This document shows positions 1 to 10,948 of a stretch of 64,000 nucleotides of DNA, in pieces (position 1 is the stretch's first letter; every line of letters starts with the position of its first letter). The stretch comes from Daedaleopsis sinensis (taxonomy: Eukaryota; Basidiomycota; Agaricomycetes; Polyporales; Polyporaceae): positions 3,224,001 through 3,288,000 of the forward strand of contig CM066307.1 in NCBI GenBank assembly GCA_033807695.1, in the 5' to 3' direction. The position numbers were made by a program, and so were the translations under genes. The notes under the pieces were generated by a model. The model did no database searches. It saw only the letters and a program-made list of their open reading frames with translations, and was not told where the DNA came from.

Positions 1-125
1 ATTCCAAGGGCTAGACGTCCAAGCCTCCCTCGGCCGGCCTCTGTCCGCACAACAAATACTACCGGATAAGTACATGAACGGCACAGATACCCCGACGCCG
101 CCTCCTCCTCCTCCTCTTCGACCCC

Positions 126-2868
126 TTACAGCTTGCTCTTCCCCTCGAACGTGGCCAACATCGTCCGCTTGGTGATCCTGCAAACCCGCAAGCTCCGTCA
201 GTCCCGTCCACGCGAGAACAACGAGGACCATCAAAACGCTCGCAGCTAATATCTCCGACGTCCGAGGGTCCAGATACTGGAAGGTCCGACTCACCCTCCG
301 TGCTCGACCTTGGACGGCGTGTCCTTCGCGCTCGCGCTCGCGTCTGCACGCTCTTCGGCGGGCACGTAGTCGCGCTTGCCAGCCCCCACGTAAACCTGCA
401 ACCGGCAACAGCGTCGATTAGCCCGTCTGCTCGATATCAATCACCGTCGGCCAGCACCGCGATTGGCATATCGCCGGCCCTGGCGACCCAGGGCAGGGCC
501 CGCGGCTGTACGTCACAGGGCACGCACCTGTCGGGGGCGCCATATCTTCACGCCGCCGTCCTGCAGCATCATCTGCCGCCAGTGCGCGAGCCAGCCGACC
601 ACGCGGGGGACCGCGAAGAGCACCGGGAAGAAGTCGAGCGGGAAGCCTGTCGGGCGTGGTGGTCAGCGCTCAGCATGGGCTCAATTGGGTTTGCACCCTC
701 GGACACAGTACACGCGGTCCGGGGGAGGGAGCACGCAGAAAAACTTACCCATTGCGCGGTAGATGAGTCCACTAGAGGGCGCCGGGCGTTGTAAGTCGTG
801 GTGAGCACAGGCCGGCGGTTACAGGGATCTCGAGCGCGACTCACCTCCTGCGGAAGAACGTGTTCGGTGAGCGGCCGGCGTGACGGACTGAGGTGAGAAT
901 GTGACGCACCAGAAATCCACGTTGGGAGCGAGCTTCCGCTGGACGAAGTATTCGTCCTTCATCGCCGCGTCATGCAGCGCCATCGCCGTCTCAAGGAGCT
1001 CGTCTTTCCCGGTGCTGCGTGGCGACGGCAACTGTCAACGAACGCAAATTCTATCGGGCGGGCGAACAAAGTTGGGCGACGTACACCTTGAACACCTCGT
1101 CCGCGGTTTTCCGGACAATGAACGAGCGCGGGTCTGACTGGTGTGATTGTCTTAATATAGACACGCTGAATGTCACGGAGCATACTATAACTCACGGTCT
1201 TGTACACGCTATACACGAGCACGGTCAATAGATGCGCTCTCCCGTGAAAACTCCAGCAACTCACCGGTGTCCGAATCCAGACAATGTCTTTTCCCGACGT
1301 TTGACTGCCTCAATGAAGGCCGGAACATTCTGAGGGCTGAGCGCTTGTCAGTCGATTGCAGTTTTGTAGCGTTGTCCATGGCCTAAAAACGCACCTCCCA
1401 ATTGAGATCAGCATGCGAATGACTGCTTCGTTTGCGCCGCCATGCAAAGGTCCGCTAAAACGATTGATTGAGCAACGCACGCCAATCCCGAGGACGATGT
1501 ACGCACTATAGTGAAGCACATCCTGCGCTGCATTACGAAAAGGCGTGAGCAAGCTCTGGCATCCTCGACGTATATTGACGCAGTACTTACGAGATTGCGG
1601 AGTATGGGTCGACGAGAGAGCTGCCGGTCTGCAGGACCGTCGTGCACGACGCGTTCAGCTCGTGGTCGGCGTGGATCAGGAACAGAACGTCAAGAGCCTT
1701 CTCGAGCACGGGGTTCGGCGTGTAGTTCTCCTCTCCGAGGTGGTCCATCTGGTACAAGAAACTAGGCGCAGACACTCAGCAAGATATTCCCTGCGGCAGC
1801 GCGTGTGGCGTGCTCACGAGCCAGTGTAGCTGAGGCCGGTCGGCGGCGTCACGAAGTTGCGGCCTTGGCGGACGCGGTAGGCCATGCTACGCCAGAGCGT
1901 CAGCGGTGTCGTGGATCCGGATGGGCAGAAGAATGAGGAACGCAGCCTACGCAGCAAGAGTGGTCGCCTTTCCTATGAGACGATAGATTTGCCTATCCAT
2001 GGCTGCGAGTGAAGTGGCATCGCCCTTTGTGTACAATTGTTGGCCTGGAGAGCGCTGAGCTGTGCAGGCTAAAGAGAATGTCGTACAACATACCCTGCAA
2101 TGACGGGTTTGCCTCGCTGTAGTATGACCCAAGCATCGCAAATGCACTGGTGAGCATGCTCATGGGATGCGCATCGTAACTGGTGGGAGCATAAGCGCAC
2201 CGAGGCAGAATAATGATCCACGGCACAGCACAAGGACGTACCGGAATGATCTGAAGAAACCCTCCGCGTCCGAGTGCATGACCGAGTGACGCATGACCTC
2301 AGTTTCGAAATGCTTGAACTGGTCTTTGGTCGGTAACGAGCCATAGACGAGGAGGTACGCGGTCTCGAGGTGCGACGATTTGAGAGCGAGCTGCTCGATG
2401 GGGTACCCTCTGCTCCTCTGTGAGCATGTCTGATTGTCTAGTAGGTTCCAAGCACGCTCGCTCACCTGTAGCGGAGCACTGCGCATTCGCTCAGTCCGTC
2501 AGTATAGCCGAATTTGACAGTGATTCAACGACGCACCTCCGGCCTCTCCGTCAATGTACGTGATCTGGCTCTGTATGACGGCGGTGTTGAGGAAGCCCTT
2601 GTCGTGCACACGGAGGCCCTTCTCGGTCTCGTTTTCTTCCCTCTCGCCCGGCTTCCGTTGTGCGCTCATCGCCTTGAACGCGGTCGCGGAGATAGCATTG
2701 TCGGCGATCCTGCGTGGCTTCCGTGAGCTTTTTGCTCGCCCACCGGCACGACGCATGGCAGACATGCACTCACGGAACAGTGAAGACCTTCCCCGTGCGG
2801 TTGTCACGGACGGTGAGAGTGTCCTGCGGAGCGCCTTCTGGGAGGGACGAGGTCGTAGGGCGGCCCAT
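126..2868 (-). CDS. Citrate synthase, peroxisomal type (C-terminal SKL); spliced
   Basis: Condenses acetyl-CoA and oxaloacetate to citrate. Spliced reading from ATG at 2868 gives a short N-terminus with no mitochondrial presequence, then family blocks in order: [14 protein letters not shown] and ITYIDGE (exon 2, 2537-2709), [10 protein letters not shown] and RHSVMHSD (exon 4, 2242-2409), SYDAHPM (about 2170), [10 protein letters not shown] (about 1995), [19 protein letters not shown] (about 1700), [15 protein letters not shown] (about 1420), and [20 protein letters not shown] (about 600), which includes the catalytic region. The last exon ends ATFEGKSKL before TAA at 126-128, a canonical PTS1 peroxisomal signal. 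That points to a glyoxylate-cycle or peroxisomal acetyl-CoA role, as in yeast Cit2. At least eight introns. Exon 3 (2466-2478) is only 13 nt and is needed to join the frame across GVLRYRGYP. Diverges from the reductase gene at 3402. Family identity is very secure; some exon edges are inferred. Confidence 0.94.
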
Positions 2869-3401
2869 GGTTGCTGTGAGCGAGTGGGTTGGTCTGGGGA
2901 GGTTGTGGATGCCGTTGAGCTCGAGTGCGGGGATGCAGCGTATAAATGCGTATAAAATACCCAGATGGTGGCCCTCGGGCCTCCTAATAGAGTGACGCGC
3001 CCTCTGATCCGGGCGTTTTCACATGCTCCCCAGACGCGTCTCGGTCACGGGACACGCGTCAGACGCGTTGGCCATGCTCGGGATGATGCCGGCTGCTACC
3101 AGACCTCGAACCTAGTGCTCTCTTTCGGGTGGGAGTCGTTTGTTAACCACCATATCCCTGGCGCGTGAACGTCCTCGACACACCCCGGTCTGTGCGCTCT
3201 ATGTCGTCCGGCGCCCATGCGAAATTAGGCCGCGAAGTTTGACTTGTAGCAGGGATGACATTGATCACCGGACTCGTTCAAAGACCGACCCCGGTCCTCT
3301 CTGGCGACCCCTTATAAACCCGATTTCCCCAATCCCTCTTGCTCCTCACCACCACGCTCTAGCTTGCTGCTCGTAACGACACACTACTCCTCGTAAACAC
3401 C
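2869..3401. promoter_or_regulatory. Shared divergent promoter of citrate synthase and reductase genes
   Basis: This 533-bp gap separates two start codons on opposite strands. For the plus gene, TATAAA at 3313-3318 lies about 84 bp before the ATG. For the minus gene, TATA-like sequences (reverse complement of tataaatgcg and tataaaat) lie at about 2941-2956. Three ACGCGT hexamers (3034-3039, 3054-3059, 3063-3068) cluster within 35 bp; ACGCGT is the MluI cell-cycle box in yeasts. One CCTCGG at 2973-2978 matches the fatty-acid-response core known from ascomycete FarA/CTF1. The function of these motifs here is inferred only. Confidence 0.55.
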
Positions 3402-4952
3402 ATGGCGCCCTCGCAGTACACGCAAATCACCCTCGCCGAGCGGCCAGAGGCAGAGATCCTCCCCTCCACCTTCAAGACCGAGCGGGTCCCCTTCGAGCTC
3501 AAGCCCGGCCCGCGCCAGATCCTCGTCAAGCTCCTCTACGTCTCCCTCGACCCCGCCATGCGCGGCTGGCTCAGGGACCAGCGCAGCTACATGCCTCCTG
3601 TCCAGATCGGCGAGGTCATGCGCGCCGGCGCGCTCGCGCGGGTCCTCCAGGCCGGTCCGGATAGCAAGTTCAGGGAGGGTGATATCGTCGATGGCACGTT
3701 CGGTACGTGGGCGATACACGGAAGTTTACTCTAGCTTGACACGTCTTCCAGGCTGGCGGGAGTATGGGGTGTTCGACGACAAGGGCGTGCAGAAGGTCGA
3801 GTGAGTGCCCACCACACACGTTACATTCGTTCGTGCACGAGCAACTTATTCGGCCGCACGTGTAGTGTCCAGCCTGGTCTCGATATCCTCGACTTCATGG
3901 GCCCATTGGGAGGCACAGGTCAGTTGTGCAAGTTTCGCGCTCCGCTCAGCCTCTTCTAACCCTGCCTGACCAGGCCTTACCGCATATTTCGTACGTTCTG
4001 CAGTCCAAAACAAAACACAGGGAACATGCATTGCCCAAATGTAATCCCACAACTGACCCGCTTCTCAGGGCCTCCTCGACGTCGGCAAGATACAGCCGGG
4101 CGAGACGCTGCTCGTGTCGGGCGCAGCGGGCGCGACGGGCTCCGTCGTCTGCCAGATCGGCAAGAAGAAGGGCGCGAAGGTGTACGCGATCGCGGGCTCC
4201 GCGGAGAAGTGCGCGTGGCTCGAGGACGAGCTCGGCGTCGACAAGGCGCTCAACTACAAGAGCCCGACGTTCCACGCGGACTTCAAGCGCGCGGTCGGCT
4301 TCGTCGACGTCTTCTTCGACAACGTCGGCGGCGAGATCCTCGACTTCGTGCTCACCCGCCTCAAGCTTCGCGCGCGGGTCGTTCTCTGCGGTATGTGCTC
4401 GTGCTCGCTCGCGTCTCAGGAATGCGCGGGCTAAGCAATCCTACGTATACTTCCAGGTGCCATCTCTGATTACAGTAGGCCTCACATACTAGCTCTGGTC
4501 GAGCGTATGCATAACACCAACTCCCCTCTATAGACAAACCGAAGCCGGACGGTCTCCGCTCCTACCTCAACCTCATCTCGACGCGCGCCAAGATCGAAGG
4601 CTTCCTCGTGTAAGCCTCATCCCCTCCACCCTCTCCAGTCCATTCGCTCGCTCGTGTTCCGGCTCACAGTCTCCCCCACCCCCCGCGCAGCTTCGACTAC
4701 GTCGCGCGCTTCCCCGAGGCGCGCCAGGAGCTCGCGGCGTGGCTCCGGGACGGCAGCCTCAAGCGGCGGTTCCACGTCGTGCACGGCCTCGAAAACGCGC
4801 CCGGCGCGCTCAACCTGCTCTTCACCGGGGGCAACACCGGCAAGCTGTGAGTACTCGAGTGCCTGCGCTTCAGTGCTTGGTTGACCGGCTGACTGACTGG
4901 TTTTGCGTATGGCAGGGTTGTGCAGGTCGCGCAAGATTCTGCGAAGCTGTAG
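3402..4952 (+). CDS. NADP-dependent alkenal/double-bond reductase, MDR superfamily (PTGR/LTB4DH-like), ends in AKL
   Basis: Medium-chain reductase of the leukotriene B4 12-hydroxydehydrogenase / alkenal double-bond reductase family, which reduces activated C=C bonds with NADPH and has no zinc site. The N-terminal exon carries YVSLDPAMRGW, a family signature. The Rossmann segment reads VSGAAGATGSVVCQIGKKKG (AAxGxxG motif, from about 4115), followed by VDVFFDNVGGEILD. Spliced joins give GTFGWREYGVFDD, then GPLGGTGLTAYFGLLDVGK, which needs a 17-nt microexon at 3974-3990. Further exons encode YLNLISTRAKIEGFLV and the C-terminal GGNTGKLVVQVAQDSAKL. The terminal AKL fits the PTS1 consensus, so peroxisomal location is likely and matches the divergent -SKL citrate synthase. 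The 3' half has a near-identical truncated copy at 11551-12227. Confidence 0.92.
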
Positions 4953-5142
4953 ACGTACTGGGAGCCCCGGTTGATGTACCTGTATCTATAGTGTGTATGA
5001 CGATCTTCATGACGGACATCCCTCAACGGCAGCGCGCACCGGAGACGACGCTGGAACAATTTGGCGGCCCATTCACATTGTCGTCGTACCTCTCAGAGCC
5101 CTCCTGACACCAGATCTGCACTACCCCGCGAGGACAGTTTCG

Positions 5143-5450
5143 AGGTATGTGTTATCTGTTTGACCGTGACTGTATCTCTGACGCTTGCACAGTAGGTCAG
5201 CGCCGCATCACTTGCCGCATACTCACCGAGAATCAGGCACCTGGTATCCGGACGGTACTTCAATCGTCCCGTGTGTGCCGCTAGACACCCGAACTGACTG
5301 CTCAGCCCGCCCGCCAGCAGCCCAGCTCGTTGCCCATCCGCATCCGCATCCCGGCACCGCGATTTGAGATGGTAAGTTAGTGCCTTGCTACTCCTTAGGA
5401 ATCAAACGTCGCTGACCTAGTGATAGCAGCAATGTCTCCGCGACGCGTCG
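5143..5450 (+). repeat. Exon-like duplicated block, copy A
   Basis: Aligns to copy B at 5987-6330 with an offset of 844 bp between the matched acceptor sites. Both copies hold the same layout: donor GTATGT, acceptor GCACAG, a 62-nt exon-like piece, a 51-nt intron-like piece bounded by GTAC and CTCAG, then a 66-nt piece ending CGATTTGAGATG followed by a donor-like GTAAGT. Conservation of splice signals suggests the copies descend from a spliced gene. I could not find one reading frame open through all pieces in both copies, so a relic is more likely than an active gene. Product unknown. Confidence 0.5.
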
Positions 5451-5986
5451 GGATCCTCCGCTCAGAACGCGCACTCAAGATGTGCACGTACTCGACTCGC
5501 CCGTCCGGCGCAGGTCCCGGGCAGCACGGGTTGTGCGTGCCCAGCTCGTCGCGCATTTGCGAGCAGACACAGCAGTCTGACACGGTACGTCTGTGACGAG
5601 CCGCTACTTTTGAATGAACGTTTATGGCTCACATGGTACGGTCGCAGTAAGTACCCTCTGAGATGACTCAAATCCAGTAAGCACGCGTGGCCCGCCGTTC
5701 CTTGTTGGCACGCTAGCTCATCTTCGAGATGCAGGCGGTAGACGAATCGACAGTTTCAGCCGGTGATGGATACAGACTCTCAGGTATGTTTACCTACCCA
5801 TCCTGTTCGCATCCACTCACTCCGTTTGATAGCCACATATCATGATGGTACGTTAGTGTGATAGCAATGTGAGCTACCCGCCGGTCGTTACAAGATCGCG
5901 TGTTTGTGATGTCTGGCTGACGCATTGTGCCTTCAGATAATGATTTCCCGCGAGCACGCCGTAGAACGCATCCAGGCGTCAAGGTA

Positions 5987-6330
5987 TGTCGATCTCCCGA
6001 CCCTTGAACGTGCCTATATTTCTGACACTTGCACAGTAGGTTGGCACCGGATCGCCTTTGGGATACCCACCGGGAATCACTCGCTTGGTGTCCAGATGGT
6101 ACGTCACTCGTCCCATGTGCTGCTGCACACCCGATTTGACCGCTCAGCTCACTCGTCAGCATGCTAGCTCGTCGCCTATGAGCATCCCGGCACTGCGATT
6201 TGAGATGGTAATTCTGCGCCGAGCTACTAATGAATGACTATGGAGCATGACTGACATAGTGATGGCAGAAGCATGTCCATGATCTCTCGGATCCCGACTC
6301 CGTTTCTGACGCAGACCCCGGGCAGTGCGG
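5987..6330 (+). repeat. Exon-like duplicated block, copy B
   Basis: Partner of the block at 5143-5450. The first exon-like piece is also 62 nt with no indel against copy A. The intron-like piece is 49 nt and the second exon-like piece 60 nt, so it differs from copy A by a multiple of three. It ends with the same CGATTTGAGATG and a GTAATT donor-like site. One frame gives related peptides in the two copies (GWHRIAFGIPTGNHSLGVQM here), but the upstream piece brings a stop into that frame. Function unknown. Confidence 0.5.
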
Positions 6331-6559
6331 TAAACGGCGAGTGCTGTTCGTGTCCAGTGCTGGATTTGGGCTCGCGTGTTGGCTTCCTGACCGCAAGAGC
6401 ATTCAAGTCGAGTCGTTGATGCTCTCGCGGCCTGGAGTAGTGGTGTCGCAGCTCCCACAGGCTCGAACTCGAGCCAGACATGTCTCGTTTCGAACGAGGC
6501 TGGACACCTATATCCGGCCGCGCTGTGGTGGTATAGATCACAGAGGGTGCCGTAGGTAG

Positions 6560-7230
6560 TACTTGGTGCACCCAAGTGCCCGGCACCCATGACTCTGCGG
6601 TCTTGACCGCAATTTGAACGTCGTCCGGACGTAGCGAGCAGCCTGCATATAGGAACGAGGCGTCGGTACGCTTAGATGGACCAGATCGCACCGCGGTACC
6701 TGCATGTGTCCGTGAGTTTCACGCGATTTGGTGCACCAGAGTGCCCGACACCCACCAATTCGCGGTTTCCACCGCATTTTAAATGTCGTCCGGAAGTCGC
6801 GACCAGGTTGTACATGCAAGCGACGTGTCAGTACACTCAGATGAACCAAATCGCACCGCGGTACTTGCGTCTTTCCGTAAGTTCCAAAGGTGCGATTTGG
6901 TGCACCAGAGTGCCCGACACCCATGAAATCGGTTTCGACCGAATTTGAGACCTCGTCCGGACGCCGCGAGCAGCCTGTACATGTGACAGAGATGTCAGTA
7001 CGTTCAAATGAGCCAGGTCGCCCCGCGGTACCTCAAATTTTCCGCATGCTGTGTGCGATTTGGTGATCCAAAGTGCTCGAAAGTAATGAAATCACGCTTT
7101 CGACCGGATTTCAGAACTCGTTCGAGCGGCGTGAGTAGCCTGTACACGCAACGTTGGTGTCATTGCACTCGAACGGGCCAGGTCTCGCCGCCATCCCTGC
7201 ATCTGTTCAGAAGATATGCGTGATCTTCGG
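6560..7230. repeat. Degenerate tandem array, unit about 165 bp, four or more copies
   Basis: The block GGTGCACCAGAGTGCCCGAC and relatives start at 6565, 6730, 6899 and (diverged) 7062, so the spacings are 165, 169 and 163 bp. Each unit also repeats a GTCCGGACG-like core with GCGAGCAGCCTG and an AGATCGCACCGCGGTACCTG-like stretch. A weak further relative is seen near 7400-7450. Two of three spacings are not multiples of three, so the open frames across the array are probably fortuitous. It looks like a small minisatellite. Confidence 0.75.
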
Positions 7231-8116
7231 TTGCGCACATCTCGTCTACCGCCGAGTTGTGCTCAATCTAAGATGTTATCCGTAGCGTTCAGAACACAGT
7301 ATGCGACGTCTTCGAATTCAGTCGACTGCAGTCTCAACGTTGCGCCAATAGTCCGACGCACGACGAGCATGTAATCGAGCATGCCCGCCGTGTGTGTGCC
7401 CATGAAATCCGCAATTTTGACGATTTTTGAGACTTCGTCTGAGCTACTTGGGAACATAGTGCGAGGCTCAATAGATGTTCGTGGAGTGTATGAACATCGG
7501 TTTCGGGTTCCGAGGATGCATATGTGAGGAGGAATTGACCATTTACTCACCAACTGGACAGATTTCGGGACAGATACGGTCTTGTACCGCGCTCCCATGT
7601 GTTCTGGACCTCCCCGGACCTCAAAGGACGTGCAGGACGATGCTTTCGTCCGGGATACATGAACGCGCAACACGTTCTGCCAGGCTCCCTTAGGTCTCCT
7701 TGCTGCATTCTACCCTGATGGACATAGCCAGCATCCGAGCGATGAACTATAGAGTTATCAGAATTGGTGTAGAGTATACTCCGCGAGGTCTCCCTGAGAT
7801 CGTAATCGTATTCCCGCTACTATGTAGCCGGTTTGCCTGCTAAGTGCTTTCAATGCTTCATTACAAAATCGACGAAACTTCTGTCGAGGATAACGTCACT
7901 AATACAAGCCATTAGATTATGTTTTCCAGTTACAAGAATATGCAAGTATACAAGTGCCAAGACATCAACCACAGGCGCCTAGATCTCCCAAAACAATTAC
8001 ATGTCACTGTGACCTGGTCACAGCGTATAAACGGACGTTCTGAGCGAGGTTTGTTGTTCTCCGTCCTCCTCCGTGTTTGATTCTCGCCAACTCCATTCCC
8101 CTTCACTGTCCTGTGT

Positions 8117-10701
8117 ATGGCCCGTATAGCTACTCAGGCTGTGTATAACAGCCCCATAGCGGTCGACCATTGCTCTCTTCAGGAACGTGGTTTCCAACCT
8201 AGGAACGTTTTTGCACGCTATGAGCATCATGTCCCTCAATCTCAACACTATATCGTCGGACCAATGCCCATCCAACAATTTCTTGACGATTTTTTACCGG
8301 ACGCATCGACAGATCGACGGGGGATGCGGTCGCCACGATACGCATTCCATGAAGTGCCGACCCACGCCGCAACTCACACCGAGGTGTGCGCGCCACTGGT
8401 GAGATGTGGCGAGCTCGTCATCAATATGGTTTCTGACCACCACGCACTACATAGGTGGCCGCTCTCAATCAAGCTACAGACCGCAAGTCTCGTGCGCCCG
8501 GACTTATATTCCAGCACCGTCCTTCACCGCCTGACTGGGCCCCCTTCACTCCCGCGTTGCCTCACATCTCTTGTTATACCCCTAGCAACCACTTGATAGT
8601 ACAGAACTCCGAAGTATCTTCTCGCGCTGAGCTTGGATATGCGGAGTTCTTCATCGAGGTCAAACCGGATCCATCCCACGATTTTCTCAGCGACCCGGGC
8701 CCCGCCACCGCTGACGGGGAGTCAGCTGGCGCCAAGCTCCCCAACTTCTTCTCTCACTTCGAAGATGAAGATGAGGAGAAGAGGGTCAGCAGAGGGTTGG
8801 CTAAGCACATCTCTCACGTGTCAGAAATATTCGCCCGCCAACATCGCGTTTTCGTATTTTCTGTCGCGCTTGCTGGTTCTCGTACTCGCCTCTTCCGCTG
8901 GGATCGCTCCGGCGTGGTCGTCACAGAGTCATTCGACATTCGCGAACAGCCCGAGATCCTATGCGAATTCCTTTGGCGATTTTCGTGCATGTCTAGTGAA
9001 GGACGCGGCCATGATCTCACTGTCGAAAACGCGTCAGACGAGGAGGAACTACGCTACCGCGAAGCCGTCACTCAACACGTTCGCGAACAGACTGGCTTCA
9101 AGGATGACGACCTCGTGAAGGCCGTCTCGGAGCACTACCAAGTAGGGCGCGTGTTGGCCATACACGTGTTCCCACAAGAACTTGGTGCTCCCTTTCAACC
9201 CCATCGTTATCTCGTATCGCGCCCCGTGGTCTCACCCCTATCGCCCGTTGGACGAGGGACCAAGGCGTACTGGGCGTATTGTACCATTACAAAGCGCATT
9301 GTGTTGTTGAAGGACACATGGCGTCACGCCGACGAGAACGAAGGGTCGATATTGGTGGGACTTAACGAAGTAGGAGTCACCCATGTCCCCATGTTCGTCC
9401 ATCATAGTGGTGTCTTCAACTACCCTCTGTCTTTCGATGGGGTACCTTCAGGTACGTAACATTGCATGGTAACTGACACGAACTCACTGCTAAATTGGTC
9501 TTTGTCTAGCTTCCCGAATAAATCGCACCAAGACTGACTGTCACGCCCAGAAGCCTTGGGTATGCCCCCTTGATGGAGAACAACCGTGCCCTGTGACGTA
9601 CATCCATTATCGGATGGTTCTCGGGACGGTCGGATATGGTCTGGATCGCTTTCAAGGCACACGAGAGCTGCTGCATGCGACGTACGATGTTTTCCAAGGT
9701 ATACCGATTGGCATCTAACGTCGCCTTGTATTGATCTCTTCGTTGCAGTCATGAAGGAAGTACTGCGCCTCGACTCTAGGCTACATAGGGACATCAGCAT
9801 TGGTAACATCATTCTTGTGAAAGAGAAAGATCGAGATACCCGACGAGGGTACTTGATCGATTGGGAGTCATCAACGTCAGCCGACGAGGAAGGGAGAGCG
9901 CTAACCCCCGGTCGAACTGTGAGTTCGACGTTGAACTCGGTTACTAGCGCCAAGCTGATATATAACCATGCAATCCAGGGCACTTGGGCGTTCATGTCCG
10001 TGAACGTGCTGTCTAGAGCTGACCCAACACACACCTTTCGAGACGACATGGAGTCTCTCGTCTACGTGGTGCTATGGGTTGGCCTTCACCACCTCAAACA
10101 CAATTTCGGACCCGCGGAACTCGCTCGGTTTATCAAAGAATTCTTCATGCAATTCCAATCCTTTGGAAGCGAGCTCCTCGGAGGTACCCTGAAAGGAGCC
10201 AACATGAGGAACCGACGCATGACCAAGCGGGTCAAATTCGAAAACCCGGATTTCCAACGATGGATAGACACCGCGATCAATCTGCTCTCCAGCCTCCAGG
10301 AGGCGAGCGACGGCGACGGCGCCGAAGACAAGTGGTCAGACCCCAGCCATCTGGAGTCGTTCTGGGCGACGTTCCTGGCGGAGAGTACTCTGGAGGCAAA
10401 CGACCGGGTGGACAACGACATCAATGGCCCTGTACTGCCGGTGAACGTCCCAACCCTGACGCCACCTAATTCTCCGTGCCCGCCTCCGCAGGCCTCGTCC
10501 TCATCCAAACGGAAAGAGCGCTCAGTGCTACGAGGGCGAGCGAGCAAGCGCCAGCACATGGACACACCGACTCGCCGAAGCGAGCGGCTGAGCAGCAGGC
10601 TCTCAGCGCAACCACCGCCGCGTGGTACATCTCAACCATCGCGAGCCACAAGTACGAGTCGGGATCGTGCTCTGAAACGGGGTCGGATGTCTCGGGCGTA
10701 G
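8117..10701 (+). CDS. FunK1-type fungal protein kinase; spliced
   Basis: Member of the FunK1 family expanded in mushroom-forming fungi; substrates are unknown. The N-terminal exon carries VGPMPIQQFLDDFLP, and splicing 8398 to 8455 joins APL to VAALNQATDRKSRAPGLIF, both usual family features. Next come AELGYAEFFIEVKPD, SRTRLFRWDRSGVVVTESF and ILCEFLWRFS. The exon after about 9510 encodes HYRMVLGTVGYGLDRF and ELLHATYDVFQ. The following exon (from 9750) has the catalytic loop LHRDISIGNIIL and the metal-binding position LIDWES, where the DFG motif is replaced by DWE, as is common in this family. A further splice after GRT joins to GTWAFMS. The C-terminal tail is basic and disordered and could carry a nuclear signal. 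The start is uncertain: ATG at 8117 or 8264, or a missed upstream exon. Confidence 0.88.
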
Positions 10702-10948
10702 ACATCTGAGCGAACGCTGCATCTCTGTCTCCGCTACAGTCAAGTTCTATAGAGTTTTGTCCATATCGAAAGACCGATCTCCGAAGATGTCAGGTACTCC
10801 GCTACCAAACCTCCCGCACTCGCGTTTCACACCACCCACAATGTCCAACAACTTCACATTAACAACTTCACATTATTGCTGCATCTCGTAGCTACACATT
10901 CGTGTTTCGATGTAGGTGATGTGTAATAGGACCAATAGGACGCGTACT

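Larger units (their letters stand above)
4953..8116. other. Gene-poor interval rich in diverged repeats
   Basis: No gene can be supported. Open frames are short and overlap on both strands. The interval holds a duplicated exon-like block (5143-5450 and 5987-6330) and a 165-bp tandem array (about 6560-7230), both listed separately. The first about 130 bp (4953-5085) are the 3' flank of the reductase gene and are also duplicated after the pseudogene at 12228-12365. From 7240 to 8110 I see nothing recognisable. Confidence 0.6.

Noticed and set aside
6538..6982. Long open frames on both strands across the 165-bp array
   Set aside because: They come from the repeat itself; two unit spacings are not multiples of three and no family match is seen.
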